Shown piece after piece: positions 1-5,858 of a stretch of 5,899 nt of DNA. The notes under the pieces are model-generated. The model saw only the letters and a program-made list of their open reading frames with translations, did no database searches and was not told the origin of the DNA. Numbering within the stretch: the first letter of the stretch is position 1; each line of letters starts with the position of its first letter. Location: positions 13,990-19,888 of the forward strand of contig DEBN01000058.1 in the NCBI GenBank assembly GCA_002348825.1, written 5' to 3'. The stretch comes from Gammaproteobacteria bacterium UBA2955. Its GTDB lineage: Bacteria; Pseudomonadota; Gammaproteobacteria; Pseudomonadales; Azotimanducaceae. Position numbers and translations under genes: made by a program.

Positions 1-806
1 CTCAAAAACGCTGGCCGCTGGTTGTACTGACCATGGATCGGATCATCCGCTTTAACCAAACCCGGTTTCATGGGATCGAGAAAATCCAGCGGCGCATATT
101 GGGTAATAAAACGGCCCGTCTTTTCGGGTGGCACCCAAAACCCGGTATCCGGCATACCTAAAGGCGCAAATATTCGTTGTTGTAGAAATTCATCAAATGT
201 TTGGCCAGAAAGCACCTCAACAAGACGCGCACATACGTCTGTCGCTACCGAGTAACGCCAATTTGTGCCTGGTTCATAGGCCAGAGGAAGCCGCGCAACG
301 CGATCACAAAACTCCTCTAAATCGAGGCTGAAATCGGTCAGAACCTGCAACCCTGCGCGCACGTAAGCTCGATCGATGATCGAATCGGGTTCGATAAAGC
401 CATAAGATAAACCTGCGCTATGACTCATGATGTGCCGGATCAGAATGAGCTGTTTTGCCGGTACCACGTCCTTGTCCGTTTGCGCGTCAGGCTTGAGTAT
501 CGATAAGTCGGCAAACTGCGGCAGATACTTGGCCAGCGGATCGTCTAAGGCAAACAAGCCTTCTTCGTAAAGCATCATTAATGCGACCGACGTTACCAGC
601 TTGGTGCTCGAGTACATTCGGTAAATCGCGTCACTGCGCAGAGGTGCCTTGGTCTCTAAATCCATATAACCAAAGGTTTTATAGTCGATAACGTCCTGCC
701 CCTGCATCACCAGAGTCGCGCAACAAGACAAGATGTTTTGTTCCACGTAAAAACCCATGCGCTCATGCATTGGCGTGAAATCAAGCGAAGTCGCTTTAAT
801 CTGCAT
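1..806 (-). CDS. Serine hydrolase of the beta-lactamase / family VIII esterase fold, C-terminally cut by the window edge
   Basis: The 268 visible residues are the N-terminal two-thirds of a class C beta-lactamase-fold hydrolase; family members usually run to about 400 residues. The nucleophile motif S-x-x-K is at S66-S-T-K69, followed by HSAGL (129-133), and the second catalytic motif is Y185-S-V in the stretch WRYSVATDV. True class C beta-lactamases have Y-x-N here. Having Y-S-V is typical of esterase-like relatives, so I infer ester or amide hydrolysis rather than antibiotic resistance. The third motif (KTG or equivalent) lies beyond the window. The ATG at 806-804 has GAGG (815-818) eight bases upstream. 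No signal peptide is visible at this start, so the protein is probably cytoplasmic. It lies 33 bp downstream of the M20 peptidase on the same strand and is probably co-transcribed with it. The substrate is unknown. Confidence 0.88.
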   Translation of the reverse strand, partial: MQIKATSLDFTPMHERMGFYVEQNILSCCATLVMQGQDVIDYKTFGYMDLETKAPLRSDAIYRMYSSTKLVTSVALMMLYEEGLFALDDPLAKYLPQFADLSILKPDAQTDKDVVPAKQLILIRHIMSHSAGLSYGFIEPDSIIDRAYVRAGLQVLTDFSLDLEEFCDRVARLPLAYEPGTNWRYSVATDVCARLVEVLSGQTFDEFLQQRIFAPLGMPDTGFWVPPEKTGRFITQYAPLDFLDPMKPGLVKADDPIHGQYNQRPAFL

Positions 807-839
807 ACCTGTAGCCTCGATGAGATCTACGTGTTACCG

Positions 840-2243
840 CTAGGGCCGAACAGTAAATTGTCGAAGCACCGCGTAGTAAATTTTCACCCCGCGGCGCAAT
901 TGCTCCACCGCCAGCCGCTCGTCGTTGCCATGCACCCCGGCGAATTCCCTAGGCGCGAACGCGAACGGTGAGTATCCGTAACTGGTGATGCCAAGATCGC
1001 GGAAAAAATGTGAATCGGTAAAACCGCCGGCGACCGTGGGAATCACCGTTGCTCCAAAATACTCGTCTGCAACATTTGCCAGCACTTCGAACAACGGTGT
1101 ATCCGTGCGGCTCACTGCGGGGGTAAACCCCATGATTTTATCAATGGCTATGTTCGGGTCGTTGATGATCCGCTCTAGCTCATGTAAAAACGTCTCCGGA
1201 TCTTCATCCGGGAGGAGCCGACAATCCAGCTCGGCATAGACCTCCGCCGGGACTACGTTTATTTTCGGGCTGCCTTGCAAAGTCGTAATAGAGCAGGTAT
1301 TGCGCAACAACGCATGCCCGCCCGGATTACGTAATTTCATTTCAAGCAGGTAATCGTTGTCGTTGACGGCTTCACGAATATTGGGAACCACCGCCTGTCC
1401 GCTAGCGATTTGATAGGGGGCCAATCCCTCAAACATCGTCGCAACCGGATCGATTACGCGCACCGGAAACTCTGTTTCGCTGATTCGCTTGAGGCCACGA
1501 ACAAGACGGGTAACCGAGGTTTGCATTTGCGGGGCAGAGCCATGACCTGGACGGCCCGTCGCGGTAAGACGCAACCACAAGGGCACCTTCTGAGTCACTT
1601 CCACCAAGACCGCTATTTGATCACCGAAAACGCGGCCAGACCCTCCTTCATTCAACACGTAACCGACGTCGGCAAAAAGCTCCGGCTTATGCTCGATGAG
1701 CCAGCCGGCGCCAAAAAACCCACCCGCCTCCTCATCAGCGGTAGCGAGCAGGATAACGTCTCTATTAAGTTTCTCGCCACTGGCAGCGAGGGCGAGAAAA
1801 GCCTGCAACTGCGCAATGCCCAAGCCTTTTGTATCAATAGCGCCACGCCCGTAAACAAAACCGTCTTCCACATCACCCGAAAGCGGCTCGAAACTCCAGT
1901 GTTTTCGATTAGCAGGCACCACATCTATGTGGTGCAAGAGCACTAGTGCCGGCTGTTTATCGCCTCCAACCGCGGCGTCACCCGGTATACGCGCCCACAA
2001 ATTACCTCGACCGGGCGCCGACTCGACACTTTCGTAGGGAATACCAGCTTCATCAAGGAGCGACCCCAAGTACTTCACGCCTCTCGATTCATTGCCCGGT
2101 GGATTGATCGTGTCGATTTTTAAGTAGTCCGACAGCCGCTTAATCGAGTCGTTGGCGTAGTCATCTATGCTCTGCGCCTGGGTCGCTAGGGTTGTGCCCA
2201 GTCCTGCACAAAGGACCGCCAATATCCGCACCAATCGGGCCAT
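840..2243 (-). CDS. Exported M20 family metallopeptidase (carboxypeptidase / amidohydrolase-like)
   Basis: This 467-residue protein is a di-zinc M20 hydrolase. Residues 1-24 (MARLVRILAVLCAGLGTTLA, then TQAQ) form a Sec-type signal peptide, so it acts in the periplasm or outside. The metal and catalytic residues are all visible: H105-x-D107 in HHIDVVP, bridging D137 in GRGAIDTKG, general base E171 and ligand E172 in TADEEAGG, E199 in LNEGG, and H438 in GVHGNDE near the C-terminus. H234 in GRPGHGSAP lies in the inserted lid/dimerisation domain (about 215-375). M20 enzymes split amide bonds of peptides, acyl-amino acids or related compounds, and the exact substrate cannot be read from sequence. 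The open frame extends upstream to a TTG at 2345, but the ATG at 2243-2241 is chosen because it gives the signal peptide and has AAGGA seven bases upstream. It is the first gene of a likely operon with the esterase-like hydrolase. Confidence 0.92.
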   Translation of the reverse strand: MARLVRILAVLCAGLGTTLATQAQSIDDYANDSIKRLSDYLKIDTINPPGNESRGVKYLGSLLDEAGIPYESVESAPGRGNLWARIPGDAAVGGDKQPALVLLHHIDVVPANRKHWSFEPLSGDVEDGFVYGRGAIDTKGLGIAQLQAFLALAASGEKLNRDVILLATADEEAGGFFGAGWLIEHKPELFADVGYVLNEGGSGRVFGDQIAVLVEVTQKVPLWLRLTATGRPGHGSAPQMQTSVTRLVRGLKRISETEFPVRVIDPVATMFEGLAPYQIASGQAVVPNIREAVNDNDYLLEMKLRNPGGHALLRNTCSITTLQGSPKINVVPAEVYAELDCRLLPDEDPETFLHELERIINDPNIAIDKIMGFTPAVSRTDTPLFEVLANVADEYFGATVIPTVAGGFTDSHFFRDLGITSYGYSPFAFAPREFAGVHGNDERLAVEQLRRGVKIYYAVLRQFTVRP

Positions 2244-2250
2244 TATCTGT

Positions 2251-2255
2251 TCCTT
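2251..2255 (-). promoter_or_regulatory. Ribosome binding site AAGGA that fixes the M20 peptidase start
   Basis: AAGGA on the minus strand lies seven bases before the ATG at 2243-2241. This is good Shine-Dalgarno spacing. It supports the signal-peptide start over the in-frame ATG at 2273 and the TTG at 2345. Confidence 0.6.
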
Positions 2256-2368
2256 ATTCTGTTTCGATCCCATCCAAGGTCGGACAATGAATCCGTGTCT
2301 TTCGCGAAAAGCGTAACCGCCAATCTTCTCCAACCCAGAGAACAATGATTCCTAACTACTTTGATGCC

Positions 2369-2397
2369 ACTATACTCTGGCTGTGCAGACGTTTTAA
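2369..2397 (-). promoter_or_regulatory. Candidate sigma-70 promoter for the M20 / esterase operon
   Basis: On the minus strand TTAAAA (2397-2392, four of six bases match TTGACA) is followed after exactly 17 bases by TATAGT (2374-2369, five of six match TATAAT). Transcription would begin near 2362 and give a leader of about 120 bases before the M20 start codon. That leader contains the TTTCGCGAAA palindrome. No experimental support; AT-rich matches of this quality occur by chance. Confidence 0.35.
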
Positions 2398-2439
2398 TCT
2401 TGCATCTGTGCACCGCATTCAATCACAAGGGGAGTTATT

Positions 2440-3486
2440 ATGCGCATCGCAACCTTATTGAGTTACGCCGGCGGCTTCAAAGAAGCAGTAGCCGAGGTAA
2501 AGGCCCTGGAAAAAGCCGGGCTCGATGTGGTGTGGGTGCCCGAAGCCTATTCGTTCGATGCCCCCAGCGCGATGGGTTACATCGCCGCTGAAACGGAACG
2601 AGTCACCATTGCTTCTGGCATATTGCCGATTTATACCCGTACGCCAAGTCTGCTGGCTATGACTGCGGCAGGAGTGGATTACCTGTCTGACGGACGCGCC
2701 ATGCTTGGACTGGGTGCGTCTGGGCCACAGGTTATAGAGGGCTTTCATGGACTACCCTATAACGCGCCGGTAGCACGAACACGCGAGGTCATAGAAATAT
2801 GCCGCCAAGTCTGGCGTCGTGAGCGGGTGCAACACATGGGCGACCATTACCAGATCCCTTTGCCCCAAGATCAAGGCACTGGCTTGGGTAAACCATTAAA
2901 ACTTATCAATCATCCGGTGCGCGAAGAAATTCCGATTGCCATCGCTTCGTTGGGCCCTACCAGCGTAGCGGCCACCGCTGAACTGGCCGATGCTTGGCTA
3001 CCTGCTTTTTACACCCCAGAAGCGGCTCAGGCTGTTTGGGGCGACGCCTTGAGCAAAGGTAACGCGCTGCGCGATCCGAGCCGTGCGCCCCTAGAGGTGT
3101 ATGCCGGTGGCTCGGTGGCCATAGGCGAAGGAATGGAACACCACCGCGAACGCGGACGCGCGGGAGCTGCCCTTTACATTGGTGGCATGGGCGCGCGCTC
3201 GAAGAACTTCTATAACGATATTTTTTCCCAGAGCGGCTACGCCGCCGAAGCCAAAACTATCCAAGATCTGTATTTAGCAGGCCGCAAAGACGAGGCCGCA
3301 GCGGCAATACCCGATGACTATTTGGCGAAAAGCTCACTTATCGGCGACGAGGGTTTTGTGCGCGAACGTTTATGCGCGTTACAGGATTCCGGAGTTAACG
3401 CGTTGAATGTCAGCTTTATCGGCACCGACGCTACAGAACGCGTCGCACAGTGCGATAAGTTGCGGAACCTTGTCGACAGCTTATAG
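2440..3486 (+). CDS. Luciferase-like (LLM) flavin/F420-type oxidoreductase, Rv3520c-like
   Basis: The 348-residue protein has the layout of a bacterial luciferase-family TIM barrel. The N-terminus (residues 1-60) alternates strands and helices, with VWVPEAYSFDA at 31-41 and ETERVTIASGI at 51-61. The segment RTPSLLAMTAAGVDYLSDGR (67-86) leads into LGLGASGPQVIEG (89-101), and ARTREVIEICRQVWRRE (112-128) and TGLGKPLKLINHP (147-159) follow. This succession matches the group named after mycobacterial Rv3520c, whose members are annotated as F420-dependent oxidoreductases. The cofactor here is not proven: it could be F420 or FMN. Substrate unknown. The ATG at 2440 has AAGGGGAG upstream (2427-2434). 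The gene stands alone on its strand, diverging from the M20 operon and converging on tesB with 2 bp between stops. Family assignment is firm; the biochemical role is inferred from relatives. Confidence 0.9.
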   Translation: MRIATLLSYAGGFKEAVAEVKALEKAGLDVVWVPEAYSFDAPSAMGYIAAETERVTIASGILPIYTRTPSLLAMTAAGVDYLSDGRAMLGLGASGPQVIEGFHGLPYNAPVARTREVIEICRQVWRRERVQHMGDHYQIPLPQDQGTGLGKPLKLINHPVREEIPIAIASLGPTSVAATAELADAWLPAFYTPEAAQAVWGDALSKGNALRDPSRAPLEVYAGGSVAIGEGMEHHRERGRAGAALYIGGMGARSKNFYNDIFSQSGYAAEAKTIQDLYLAGRKDEAAAAIPDDYLAKSSLIGDEGFVRERLCALQDSGVNALNVSFIGTDATERVAQCDKLRNLVDSL

Positions 3487-3488
3487 CT

Positions 3489-4307
3489 TTAGCGAACATC
3501 TCCGGTCAGGCGCATCAAACCCTCTTGGACGGTGGAGGCGATCAGGGTGCCGTCTTCGCTGAAGATATTGCCGCGGGTATAACCCCGTCCGGCGCTGGTG
3601 CTGGGCGAATCAATGGCATACAAAAGCCACTGGTTTATCTCGCAGGTCCGGTGAAACCACATAGCGTGGTCGAGGCTCGCGACCTGCATTCGGTCTCGCT
3701 GAAAACTGCCACGATGCGGCAATCTTGCCGTGCCCAATAACGCGGTATCGGACTCGTATACTAATAAGCAGGCGTGCAGCGCCGGGTCGGCGGGGACCTC
3801 GCCGGTAACCCTAAACCATACGAATTGCTCAGGGGGCTGCGGTGTTTCGGACTGCAATCTACGGAATTCATGGCGCCAAGTTACAAACGAGGCGTCGAAT
3901 AGCGCCGCCGGTATTTTCTCAGCCGGGGGCGGCTGTAAATCGGGCATCTGAACCTGGTGACTCAAGCCCTGTTGCGGCGTCTGAAAAGATGCGTCCATGC
4001 TGAATATGATTTCGCCATTTTGCGTCACCAGAACTCGGCGAGTAGAAAAAGACCCGCCATCGCGGGTGCGTTCAACGCGGATAATCGCGGCTACCGTCGG
4101 GGTCCCTGGGCGCAAAAAATAGCCGTGCAAGGAATGAATGCAACGGCCTGATGCAACAGTGCGAATCGCCGCCATCAGAGCCTGAGCCATAATCTGCCCA
4201 CCAAACAGCCGTTGAGTTCTGGTGGCCGGATGACGAGCGCGAAAAATGCTTTCATCAATCTGCTCGAGGTCCAGCAGGCCCAAGAGCTCTGTCAGTTGCT
4301 CACTCAT
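3489..4307 (-). CDS. tesB: Acyl-CoA thioesterase II
   Basis: TesB hydrolyses medium- and long-chain acyl-CoA to free fatty acid and CoA in the cytoplasm. The 272 residues cover the full double hot-dog fold; the E. coli enzyme has about 286. The N-terminal hot-dog carries RLFGGQIMAQAL (33-44) and SLHGYFLRPG (59-68). The C-terminal one carries YESDTALLGTA (184-194), SLDHAMWFHR (211-220), GYTRGNIFSEDG (242-253) and STVQEG (258-263). Spacing to E. coli TesB places the catalytic triad at D187, S211 and Q261, equivalent to D204, T228 and Q278. Serine in place of threonine is an accepted variant in the family. The ATG at 4307 has no clear Shine-Dalgarno sequence, and the preceding gene ends 22 bp upstream, so translation may depend on that neighbour. 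It converges on the LLM gene with 2 bp between the stop codons. Confidence 0.95.
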   Translation of the reverse strand: MSEQLTELLGLLDLEQIDESIFRARHPATRTQRLFGGQIMAQALMAAIRTVASGRCIHSLHGYFLRPGTPTVAAIIRVERTRDGGSFSTRRVLVTQNGEIIFSMDASFQTPQQGLSHQVQMPDLQPPPAEKIPAALFDASFVTWRHEFRRLQSETPQPPEQFVWFRVTGEVPADPALHACLLVYESDTALLGTARLPHRGSFQRDRMQVASLDHAMWFHRTCEINQWLLYAIDSPSTSAGRGYTRGNIFSEDGTLIASTVQEGLMRLTGDVR

Positions 4308-4329
4308 CGATAACGGAAATCGCGTTCAA

Positions 4330-4671
4330 TCAGCTGCCGCAGTAGGGGCCATAAAAAGGATCTTCGACGAGAGCTTGCCGCCTGCCGACGTGATCAATCA
4401 TATCTGCATAATTCCACAGAAGGTTCGAGGAAAGGTCCGCTTGATCGAGCGGATTGTTGAGCGCATCGAGCATCACCTCAGCATCTTCGGGCAACAGCAA
4501 GTCCTCCGGAATCGCACACAGCATATCCAAAACATCGCGGACAGCGGCGTCACTGGGCTTGCTCTCGGCACGCTGCTCAAGGGCCCATAACCACACAGCC
4601 TCGCTGGCCAGCTGTTGAGCCTGCCAGGCCAGCAACTGTTCAATAAGCACGGGTCTTGTCAATTCTTTCAT
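4330..4671 (-). CDS. Small acidic helical protein of unknown function, upstream of tesB
   Basis: I do not recognise this 113-residue protein with confidence. It has no signal peptide or membrane segment and should be soluble and cytoplasmic. It appears mostly helical, with a tryptophan-rich amphipathic start (LLAWQAQQLASEAVWLWALEQ, about 13-32 with the next residue) and an acidic middle rich in D, E and L (40-80), ending in FYGPYCGS. The pattern of a W-containing helix followed by an acidic helical body recalls short uncharacterised proteins common in gammaproteobacteria, some annotated near immunity-like or DUF families; this is only an impression. The ATG at 4671 has a modest GGAAG six or fewer bases upstream. 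A sigma-70-like promoter sits just ahead (4714-4743), and tesB follows after 22 bp, so the two are probably one operon. Coding is supported by that spacing and by the absence of a better frame. Confidence 0.65.
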   Translation of the reverse strand: MKELTRPVLIEQLLAWQAQQLASEAVWLWALEQRAESKPSDAAVRDVLDMLCAIPEDLLLPEDAEVMLDALNNPLDQADLSSNLLWNYADMIDHVGRRQALVEDPFYGPYCGS

Positions 4672-4703
4672 TCGCTTCCGTCCATGAGTTTTCGCACCTT
4701 AGC

Positions 4704-4739
4704 CCCAGGGCCTATTGTAGAACGTTCTGCAACCCTGGG
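4704..4739. repeat. Nested inverted repeat, probable operator
   Basis: Outer arms CCCAGGG (4704-4710) and CCCTGGG (4733-4739) are exact reverse complements. Inside them TTGTAGAACGTTCTGCAA (4715-4732) is an 18-bp dyad with a single mismatched pair (T4718/G4729) and the perfect core AGAACGTTCT (4719-4728). Four unpaired bases (CCTA, 4711-4714) separate the left outer and inner arms. No T-run follows the repeat in either direction, so it is not an intrinsic terminator. It overlaps the candidate promoter of the leftward operon, and the predicted start near 4707 leaves most of it untranscribed on that side. This argues for a DNA-binding site rather than an RNA hairpin. The central AACGTT inside a 16-18 bp dyad resembles LacI-family operators, but the regulator is unknown. 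Confidence 0.6.
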
Positions 4740-4743
4740 ACAA
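4714..4743 (-). promoter_or_regulatory. Candidate sigma-70 promoter for the small protein / tesB operon
   Basis: On the minus strand TTGTCC (4743-4738, four of six match TTGACA) is followed after 18 bases by TACAAT (4719-4714, five of six match TATAAT). Transcription would begin near 4707, giving a leader of about 35 bases. The 18-bp dyad at 4715-4732 covers most of the spacer and the -10 box. Confidence 0.5.
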
Positions 4744-4798
4744 AAATAGCGTTCATAAGGCATTTGCACCCTCGTTGCGAAGCGCCCAAACTTCACGC

Positions 4799-5386
4799 AT
4801 GGAGTGTCGCTATTTTACTGTCTTGCCAAGAGCCACTGCAGCGCTGGCGTTATTTTTATTGTTATGCGCTGCTACAACAAACGTTGCCGCCAAGCAACCG
4901 CCTGTCTACAGCGGCACTTGGGTGCTGAATCAGGCCGAGACCGAACTGCTGCGCGACGACCTCGACGAAAAAACCTTGAAAATTCCCACCGCTGGGCGCG
5001 CACAAATTTCGGTTATGGGCATTCCGCTGCCGGGTGGCGGTGGTAGCACACGCAGCGGCCACTCGCCGCTTACCGCCAAACAACCTGAGATTCTGCGCTG
5101 TAAGACGATGACGATCTCCGAAGGGGATAACCAAATAGAGCTCTTTTATCCCGACTTAGATCCGTTAGAGCAAAGAGAAATCGTCCGAGCTGGCCACTTT
5201 CGTGGCCGCGACAGCAAATGGAACCGCAAACGCCTGCAGCAAAAATACAAAACGTCCGAGCGTCGTGTCAGTAAGAAGTGGTCGGTACGGAAAGACGGTC
5301 GCCTTTTAATTGAGGTAGCAATCAAGCACAAAAAAGCCAAAAAACAGACGTTTCGACGGGTATTCGATCGGGTGGCGTCGGATTAG
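4799..5386 (+). CDS. Predicted secreted protein of unknown function
   Basis: I cannot assign a function. Counting from the ATG at 4799 the protein has 195 residues. Residues 1-31 form a clear signal peptide: basic R11, hydrophobic ATAALALFLLLCAATT (about 12-27), likely cleavage after NVAA (28-31). The cysteine at 23 follows LLL, so it is not a good lipobox. The mature part opens with YSGTWVLNQAETELL (37-51), a pattern seen at the start of beta-rich, lipocalin-like secreted proteins. A glycine-rich loop (PGGGGSTRSG, 78-87) follows, and then a strongly basic C-terminal half (130-192) ending in RRVFDRVASD, with strand-like segments at 159-176. The frame continues upstream to a TTG at 4775, but that adds a polar stretch before the signal peptide. 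Neither start has a convincing ribosome site. The gene diverges from the small-protein/tesB unit and lies 64 bp ahead of arfB. Confidence 0.7.
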   Translation: MECRYFTVLPRATAALALFLLLCAATTNVAAKQPPVYSGTWVLNQAETELLRDDLDEKTLKIPTAGRAQISVMGIPLPGGGGSTRSGHSPLTAKQPEILRCKTMTISEGDNQIELFYPDLDPLEQREIVRAGHFRGRDSKWNRKRLQQKYKTSERRVSKKWSVRKDGRLLIEVAIKHKKAKKQTFRRVFDRVASD

Positions 5387-5441
5387 CGCAACGACAAGCG
5401 CGGGCTGTGGTAGCCGATCTCGCGCCATCCGCTAACGAACT

Positions 5442-5445
5442 AAGG
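5442..5445 (+). promoter_or_regulatory. Ribosome binding site AAGG for arfB
   Basis: AAGG lies five bases before the ATG at 5451. An in-frame stop TAA at 5433-5435 rules out any longer form, so this ATG is the only sensible start. Confidence 0.5.
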
Positions 5446-5450
5446 CTGAC

Positions 5451-5858
5451 ATGCACACCTATATACTGCCGACTAAAGCCTGCGAATTCCGTTATGTGCT
5501 CGCATCCGGCCCAGGAGGCCAACACGTCAACAAAACGGCCACCGCTGTGGAGTTGCGTGTGCCTTTGCCTAAGCTCGGGTTGCCGATCAACGTGCTGAAG
5601 CGCTTGCTGGCTCAACAACGCGGCCGCATCAATAAAGAGCTGGAACTCATCGTTCAAGCCAGCAGCCATCGCTCGCAGCTGCAAAACAAAGACGATGCTA
5701 TACGCCGTGCCGAAAAGCTCATCGCTGCAGCCTTGCTGGTACCCAAAGAGCGCCGCGCCACTAAACCAACACTGTCCTCCAAGCGTCGCCGCGTCGATAA
5801 AAAGAAACAACGCGGTAGTGTTAAAAACCAGCGCAGACGCCCCTCGTTAGATTTTTAA
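5451..5858 (+). CDS. arfB: ArfB-type ribosome-rescue peptidyl-tRNA hydrolase
   Basis: ArfB (YaeJ) enters the empty A site of ribosomes stalled on mRNA lacking a stop codon and hydrolyses the peptidyl-tRNA, independently of tmRNA. The 135-residue length fits (E. coli about 140). Residues 19-36 carry the release-factor signature SGPGGQHVNKTATAVELR with the catalytic GGQ at 22-24. There is no codon-recognition domain, which separates it from RF1 and RF2. The C-terminal tail (about 99-130: KERRATKP, then SSKRRR, KKKQRGSVK and RRR) is highly basic and lines up with the E. coli tail that occupies the mRNA entry channel. The N-terminus is about four residues shorter than in E. coli and lacks the ISRH stretch, and no upstream start is possible. 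Mitochondrial ICT1 is a relative. It may share a transcript with the secreted-protein gene 64 bp upstream or have its own weak promoter; none is obvious. Confidence 0.93.
   Translation: MHTYILPTKACEFRYVLASGPGGQHVNKTATAVELRVPLPKLGLPINVLKRLLAQQRGRINKELELIVQASSHRSQLQNKDDAIRRAEKLIAAALLVPKERRATKPTLSSKRRRVDKKKQRGSVKNQRRRPSLDF

Larger units (their letters stand above)
2244..2439. promoter_or_regulatory. Divergent promoter region between the M20 operon and the LLM oxidoreductase
   Basis: This 196-bp non-coding stretch separates two genes pointing away from each other and must hold both promoters unless a distant one is used. Toward the right, TATACT (2371-2376) resembles a -10 box but has no good -35; TTTAAT (2393-2398) is another weak -10 candidate. 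Toward the left, TATAGT (2374-2369) is a better supported -10, listed separately. A perfect 10-bp palindrome, TTTCGCGAAA (2300-2309), lies in the probable leader of the M20 operon and could be a regulator site. The rightward gene has a strong AAGGGGAG ribosome site at 2427-2434, five bases before its ATG. Promoter positions are inference from consensus matching by eye. Confidence 0.5.

Noticed and set aside
1..806. Calling the serine hydrolase an antibiotic-resistance beta-lactamase
   Set aside because: It has Y-S-V instead of Y-x-N, no signal peptide, and the KTG region is not in the window; esterase-like relatives fit better.
1410..1946. A 178-residue plus-strand open frame inside the M20 gene
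   Set aside because: It is antisense to a gene with every M20 motif intact, shows no domain or ribosome site, and has a composition expected of a shadow frame.
2244..2345. N-terminal extension of the M20 protein from the TTG at 2345
   Set aside because: It would bury the signal peptide, and AAGGA sits correctly before the ATG at 2243. An AGGA also precedes the TTG, so the extension is unlikely rather than impossible.
3478..3488. AGCT-TAT-AGCT mini hairpin at the convergent junction as a terminator
   Set aside because: A four-base stem without a GC-rich core or T-run is too weak.
4246..4590. A 114-residue plus-strand open frame opposite the small protein upstream of tesB
   Set aside because: The minus-strand frame is better supported by operon spacing, promoter and start codon; this one begins inside tesB and has no ribosome site.
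4704..4739. The nested inverted repeat read as an intrinsic terminator
   Set aside because: It lies between divergent genes and neither orientation has a T-run after the stem; the only T-run lies on the upstream side for the minus strand.
4775..4798. TTG start for the secreted protein
   Set aside because: It adds eight polar residues before the signal peptide and has no well-spaced ribosome site. The ATG start is also weakly supported, so the choice rests on the signal peptide.
5386..5401. GCGC ... GCGC hairpin after the secreted-protein gene as a terminator
   Set aside because: A four-base stem with an eight-base loop and no following T-run.
5322..5810. A 162-residue minus-strand open frame over arfB and the end of the secreted-protein gene
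   Set aside because: It lies antisense to the clear ArfB signature and has no recognisable domain.
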